The notes beneath the pieces were generated by a model. The model worked only from the letters and a program-made list of their open reading frames with translations, did not search any database and was not told the DNA's origin. From the NCBI GenBank assembly GCA_947498705.1, contig CANMLW010000009.1, forward strand, positions 124,001-188,000: a stretch of DNA of 64,000 nucleotides, given 5' to 3'. The translations under genes and the position numbers were made by a program. This DNA comes from an uncultured Aquimarina sp. GTDB lineage: Bacteria > Bacteroidota > Bacteroidia > Flavobacteriales > Flavobacteriaceae. Positions within the stretch are counted from its first letter, which is position 1. Every line of letters starts with the position of its first letter. Below are positions 60,722 through 64,000 of this stretch, in pieces.

Positions 60722-62413
60722 TTACTCTGCAACTTCTACGATAAGACTATCTTCTGTTTTTGTTACTTTGGTTAGTCCAAGTTTAGAAAGACCTTTCATT
60801 CCTTTGTCCCATCCTTTATTACTAAGTCCTGCGGCATTTTTAAGTTCATTTAAGGACATACTCTTCTCTTTTTTAAGAATATCAAAAATTGCTTTTTCAT
60901 TATCGTTTAGCGTTACTTGCTTCTTCTCGGGTCTCATTTGTGGGAAAAACAACACTTCTTGTATCGACTGATTGTTGGTAAGGTACATAATCAAACGATC
61001 CATACCAATTCCTAATCCAGAAGTAGGAGGCATCCCATATTCTAAAGACCTAATAAAATCTTGATCGATAAACATTGCCTCATCATCACCCTTTTCACTT
61101 AGTTTTAATTGTTCTTCAAAACGTTCACGTTGATCGATAGGATCATTAAGTTCTGAGTAGGCATTCGCAATTTCTTTACCACATACCATCAATTCAAAAC
61201 GCTCTGTAAGTTCTGGATTATCTCTATGTTCTTTACATAAAGGACTCATTTCTTTTGGGTAATCGGTAATAAAAGTAGGCTGGATATATTGCCCCTCACA
61301 CTTTTCTCCAAAAATCTCATCGATTAATTTTCCTTTACCCATAGTCTCATCAACTTCGATCCCCATTCCTTTTGCAGCCTCTCTGATTTCATCTTCAGAT
61401 TTACCAGTAATATCAAAACCTGTAAAGTGTTTGATAGAGTCTGCCATGGTTATCCTTGCATACGGAGCTTTAAAATCAATTTTATGCGCTCCAAAGGTGG
61501 CTTCTGTGGTTCCGTTAACAGCAATGGCGCAATGCTCCAGTAATTTTTCGGTAAAATCCATCATCCAGTTATAATCCTTATAGGCAACATAAATTTCCAT
61601 AGCCGTAAATTCAGGATTATGAGTACGATCCATTCCTTCATTTCTAAAGTTTTTAGAAAACTCATAGACTCCGTCAAAACCACCAACAATTAATCGCTTT
61701 AAGTATAATTCATTTGCAATCCTAAGGTATAGAGGGATGTCAAGTGCATTATGGTGCGAGATAAAAGGGCGTGCAGAAGCACCCCCAGGTATTGGTTGTA
61801 AAATAGGAGTTTCAACTTCAAAATATCCACGGTCATTAAAGAAATTTCGCATAGCATTAAAAAGCTTTGTCCTCTTTACAAAAACCTCTTTTACATGTGG
61901 GTTTACAATTAGATCAACATAGCGTTGACGATATCTCAATTCTGGATCAGAAAAAGCATCATATACTTTCCCATCAGCATCGGTTCTGGGTTGAGGTAGT
62001 GGCTTAAGAGTTTTACTTAACAAAGAAAAATCCTTAACCAATACTGTTTTTTCTCCAACCTGAGTAGTAAAAAGTTCTCCTTCAATTCCTATAAAATCAC
62101 CTATGTCTAATAGTTTTTTATAGATTTCATTGTATTTGGTTTTATCTTCATCAGGGCATATTTCGTCTCTGTTAAAATAAACTTGTATACGTCCATTGGC
62201 ATCCTGTAGTTCTGCAAAAGATGCTTTACCCTGTATTCTTCTCGACATTAGTCTACCCGCGATTACTACCTTTTTACCTTCTTCGAATTTATCCTTTATC
62301 TGTTTAGAAGTATAATCCACCGGGTATAACGATGCCGGATAAGGATTGATGCCTAAATCGCGTAATGCGCTTAACTTCTCTCTTCTTACAAGTTCTTGTT
62401 CTGATAATTGCAT
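60722..62413 (-). CDS. lysS: Lysine--tRNA ligase, class II
   Basis: The 563-residue enzyme has an N-terminal OB-fold anticodon domain (KKVVIAGRLMSRRIQGKASF) and the class II core with motif 2 FRNEGMDRTHNPEFTAMEIY and motif 3 GLGIGMDRLIMYLTN. After residue ~500 it carries an extra tail, not seen in E. coli LysRS, with a helical domain (ILKKEKSMSLNELKNAAGLS). This longer form is common in Bacteroidota. Confidence 0.97.
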   Translation of the reverse strand: MQLSEQELVRREKLSALRDLGINPYPASLYPVDYTSKQIKDKFEEGKKVVIAGRLMSRRIQGKASFAELQDANGRIQVYFNRDEICPDEDKTKYNEIYKKLLDIGDFIGIEGELFTTQVGEKTVLVKDFSLLSKTLKPLPQPRTDADGKVYDAFSDPELRYRQRYVDLIVNPHVKEVFVKRTKLFNAMRNFFNDRGYFEVETPILQPIPGGASARPFISHHNALDIPLYLRIANELYLKRLIVGGFDGVYEFSKNFRNEGMDRTHNPEFTAMEIYVAYKDYNWMMDFTEKLLEHCAIAVNGTTEATFGAHKIDFKAPYARITMADSIKHFTGFDITGKSEDEIREAAKGMGIEVDETMGKGKLIDEIFGEKCEGQYIQPTFITDYPKEMSPLCKEHRDNPELTERFELMVCGKEIANAYSELNDPIDQRERFEEQLKLSEKGDDEAMFIDQDFIRSLEYGMPPTSGLGIGMDRLIMYLTNNQSIQEVLFFPQMRPEKKQVTLNDNEKAIFDILKKEKSMSLNELKNAAGLSNKGWDKGMKGLSKLGLTKVTKTEDSLIVEVAE

Positions 62414-62613
62414 AAATTCTATGTTTTAAAGGCACAAAAATAGCCTATTTGAAGAATTTAAAGAAAAGTCTGCATAAAAACTTTTAGTATCTAAACTTTG
62501 TTTTTAGAAGGCATGCCCGAATAGGTTCAAAATCTACCAAAAAAAGGGAGTAATTATTAAACATATCGTTCACCTATTAACATCATTTTTTAGATAATTT
62601 TACCCAAATTAAT

Positions 62614-62647
62614 ATACCCAAAAGGTTTATGTAAACCTTTTGGGTAT
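62614..62647. terminator. Long perfect hairpin downstream of the DUF1573 gene
   Basis: ATACCCAAAAGGTTTA (62614-62629) and TAAACCTTTTGGGTAT (62632-62647) form a perfect 16-bp stem with a 2-nt loop. It lies 125 bp past the minus-strand DUF1573 stop. It is probably a terminator, but the trailing T run is weak on both strands. The rest of the gap 62414-62771 holds nothing notable. Confidence 0.65.
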
Positions 62648-62771
62648 TGTTTAATGATTGATGTTACGATCACATTAAATAATTAATGGAATAGCAAATT
62701 ATTCTCTTTTCGATCTTGAAGATTACGACAAAAAACCATAGAGAATAAAACCTATTAATAAATCTGTAAAA

Positions 62772-63248
62772 TTATTTATGGGCCGATTTTTGATTTGATG
62801 TTGTTGCTTTTGGAGTAACCATTGCTTTAATTGTAAGTATTTCTTTACCTTTTTCTGTATTTGCAGTAATGGTTACTTGTTTGCTTTGTAAGTTTGGTTT
62901 ACCATTCGAATTAAAAGATACCAGTAATTCACCTTTGGCTCCGGGAGCAATAGGTTCTTTTGGCCATTCTGAAACGGTACAACCGCAACTACCTTTGGCA
63001 TTGATGATAACCAATGGTACTTTTCCTGTATTGGTAAAGGTAAATATGTGTTTTACAATTTCACCTTCTTTAATTGTTCCAAAATCATGATTGGATTTTG
63101 CAAAAGACATTATAGGATAGCTTGCAACTTTAGCTTGTAAAGAAGAGACAGTTTCTTGATGTTCTGTAGTTTTTTGAGAAATGTCATTTTTACAAGATAC
63201 CATAGTAAATAAGGTAACACCAGCTAAAATTAAAATTGTTTTTTTCAT
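62772..63248 (-). CDS. DUF1573 domain-containing lipoprotein
   Basis: The 158-residue protein has a lipobox (MVSCKN) after the signal peptide and a single DUF1573 beta-sandwich domain. Signatures are NHDFGTIKEGEIVKHIFTFT, IINAKGSCGCTVSEWPKEPI and APGAKGELLVSFNSNGKPNL. The conserved CGC is typical, possibly for metal binding. Function is unknown; the protein is probably exported. Confidence 0.9.
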   Translation of the reverse strand: MKKTILILAGVTLFTMVSCKNDISQKTTEHQETVSSLQAKVASYPIMSFAKSNHDFGTIKEGEIVKHIFTFTNTGKVPLVIINAKGSCGCTVSEWPKEPIAPGAKGELLVSFNSNGKPNLQSKQVTITANTEKGKEILTIKAMVTPKATTSNQKSAHK

Positions 63249-63351
63249 GAGTATTGATTTTTAAATTAGTGTTTCAAAAATCAAAATAAACGAGAGGTAA
63301 ACCAACAAAATGGTGTTTGAAAAGAGGACTAGAACCCCGGTTGATTTTTTG

Positions 63352-64000
63352 TTACTTGTTGCTGTATAGTGACTTAACTTCTTCTCTCGAGTGAACATTA
63401 AGCTTCTTGTATAAGTTATTAATATGTGTTTTTATAGTACTTATACTCACAAACATTGTGGTTGCAATTTCTTTGTTTGTCTTATCAAGTAAAATAAGAT
63501 CCAGAACCTTTTGTTCCTGTTTGGTTAATTTCTTTTCTACACCTCCCAAATTGTTCTTTTTCTTTTTATAGCTTAAATACTGTAGTACATTAAGAAATAC
63601 CGAAAAAAGTAATACAAATAGTACAACTAATAACCATGGACTGGTAGAGGAAAAAGTAGAAGGATTGATAAGAAACTTATCTGCAGCCAATTCTTTTTGG
63701 TATTGAATGGTATAGGGACTGTTTGGATACTTTTCTTGAAGTCGACTTAGTAATTCGTCGTAATAAGTATGGTTTTTTAAATCATTTAAATAATATGAAT
63801 GTAAGTCGTTAGTTTTATTAGAAAGAAAACTATATACATATAACTCTGCCAGAGGTTCATTCTGGGTGCTTACATAGTTTTGTAAAGTTGACAACCATTT
63901 TTTAGCATTCAATTTACGATTGGCCTCACTTCTATAAGAGGCAAAGGCAAAACGCATTTCATCTATGATAGAATCTACTTTGATAAAAGAATTACTCTTT
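63352..64000 (-). CDS. LuxR-type HTH regulator with a transmembrane helix, 5' end cut off
   Basis: The frame continues without a start to the window edge, so the N-terminus is missing; an ATG at 63957 is internal. The visible part has helical, TPR-like sequence, then a transmembrane helix (WLLVVLFVLLFSVFLNVLQY). A LuxR/GerE DNA-binding domain closes the protein (LTKQEQKVLDLILLDKTNKE, IATTMFVSISTIKTHINNLY). This TPR-TM-LuxR layout is a common Bacteroidota sensor-regulator type. The signal and targets are unknown. Confidence 0.85.
   Translation of the reverse strand, partial: KSNSFIKVDSIIDEMRFAFASYRSEANRKLNAKKWLSTLQNYVSTQNEPLAELYVYSFLSNKTNDLHSYYLNDLKNHTYYDELLSRLQEKYPNSPYTIQYQKELAADKFLINPSTFSSTSPWLLVVLFVLLFSVFLNVLQYLSYKKKKNNLGGVEKKLTKQEQKVLDLILLDKTNKEIATTMFVSISTIKTHINNLYKKLNVHSREEVKSLYSNK

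Overview
The window looks like chromosomal DNA of a low-GC marine member of the Flavobacteriaceae (Bacteroidota), possibly Aquimarina-like; the genus is an inference. The signs are type IX secretion (T9SS) sorting domains, an OMP_b-brl/TonB-type receptor, GSCFA, DUF4230, DUF5777, DUF5522 and DUF6515 proteins, Bacteroidota-type promoters (TAnnTTTG) and AT-rich leaders without clear Shine-Dalgarno sites. I found no tRNA, rRNA, CRISPR array, insertion sequence or origin.

Layout. 1-1335: a truncated XRE-cupin regulator, a small HTH protein and a short SSB, with long inverted repeats between them. 1566-3747: small adaptive genes (GNAT, Crp-like, DinB, VOC). 3748-7794: a redox-stress island with two AhpD-like proteins, a cupredoxin, an AraC regulator, OsmC and a possible 45-residue peptide; two copies of one promoter/operator module lie here. 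7925-10389 (minus): an envelope operon of cytochrome c lipoprotein, YceI, OB-fold protein, DUF5777 barrel and HMA protein. 10390-22274: mostly housekeeping and envelope genes (DUF4230, DUF4136, PLP desulfhydrase family, LysM glucosaminidase, hemL, SIMPL, a TIR-like protein, TPM/LemA genes, MerR, CapA, M23). 22275-29548: a structured leader region, alaS, GSCFA, a DUF3103-like lipoprotein and an aromatic amino acid hydroxylase. 29648-38502: two tandem T9SS serine proteases, a T9SS type B protein and an outer-membrane receptor.

38968-49160 is the highlight: a class I-type lanthipeptide cluster. It has five intact precursor genes plus one frameshifted one. They share a double-glycine leader and a core built on CSC-x-H-x-x-C. 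An intrinsic terminator follows, then two LanC-like proteins (the first lacks all three zinc ligands), a luciferase-like flavin monooxygenase, a full-length LanB dehydratase and a C39-peptidase ABC exporter. The inferred pathway is: LanB dehydrates Ser/Thr, the LanC pair forms thioether rings, the monooxygenase oxidises the product, and LanT cuts the GG leader and exports the peptide. The product is unknown.

49194-64000 returns to core genes: der, a choice-of-anchor I lipoprotein, era, an OmpA/PD40 protein, an AGCS symporter, a SpoU methyltransferase, an Asp/Asn hydroxylase-like protein, DUF4386, DUF6515, SPOR, lysS, DUF1573 and a truncated LuxR-type regulator.
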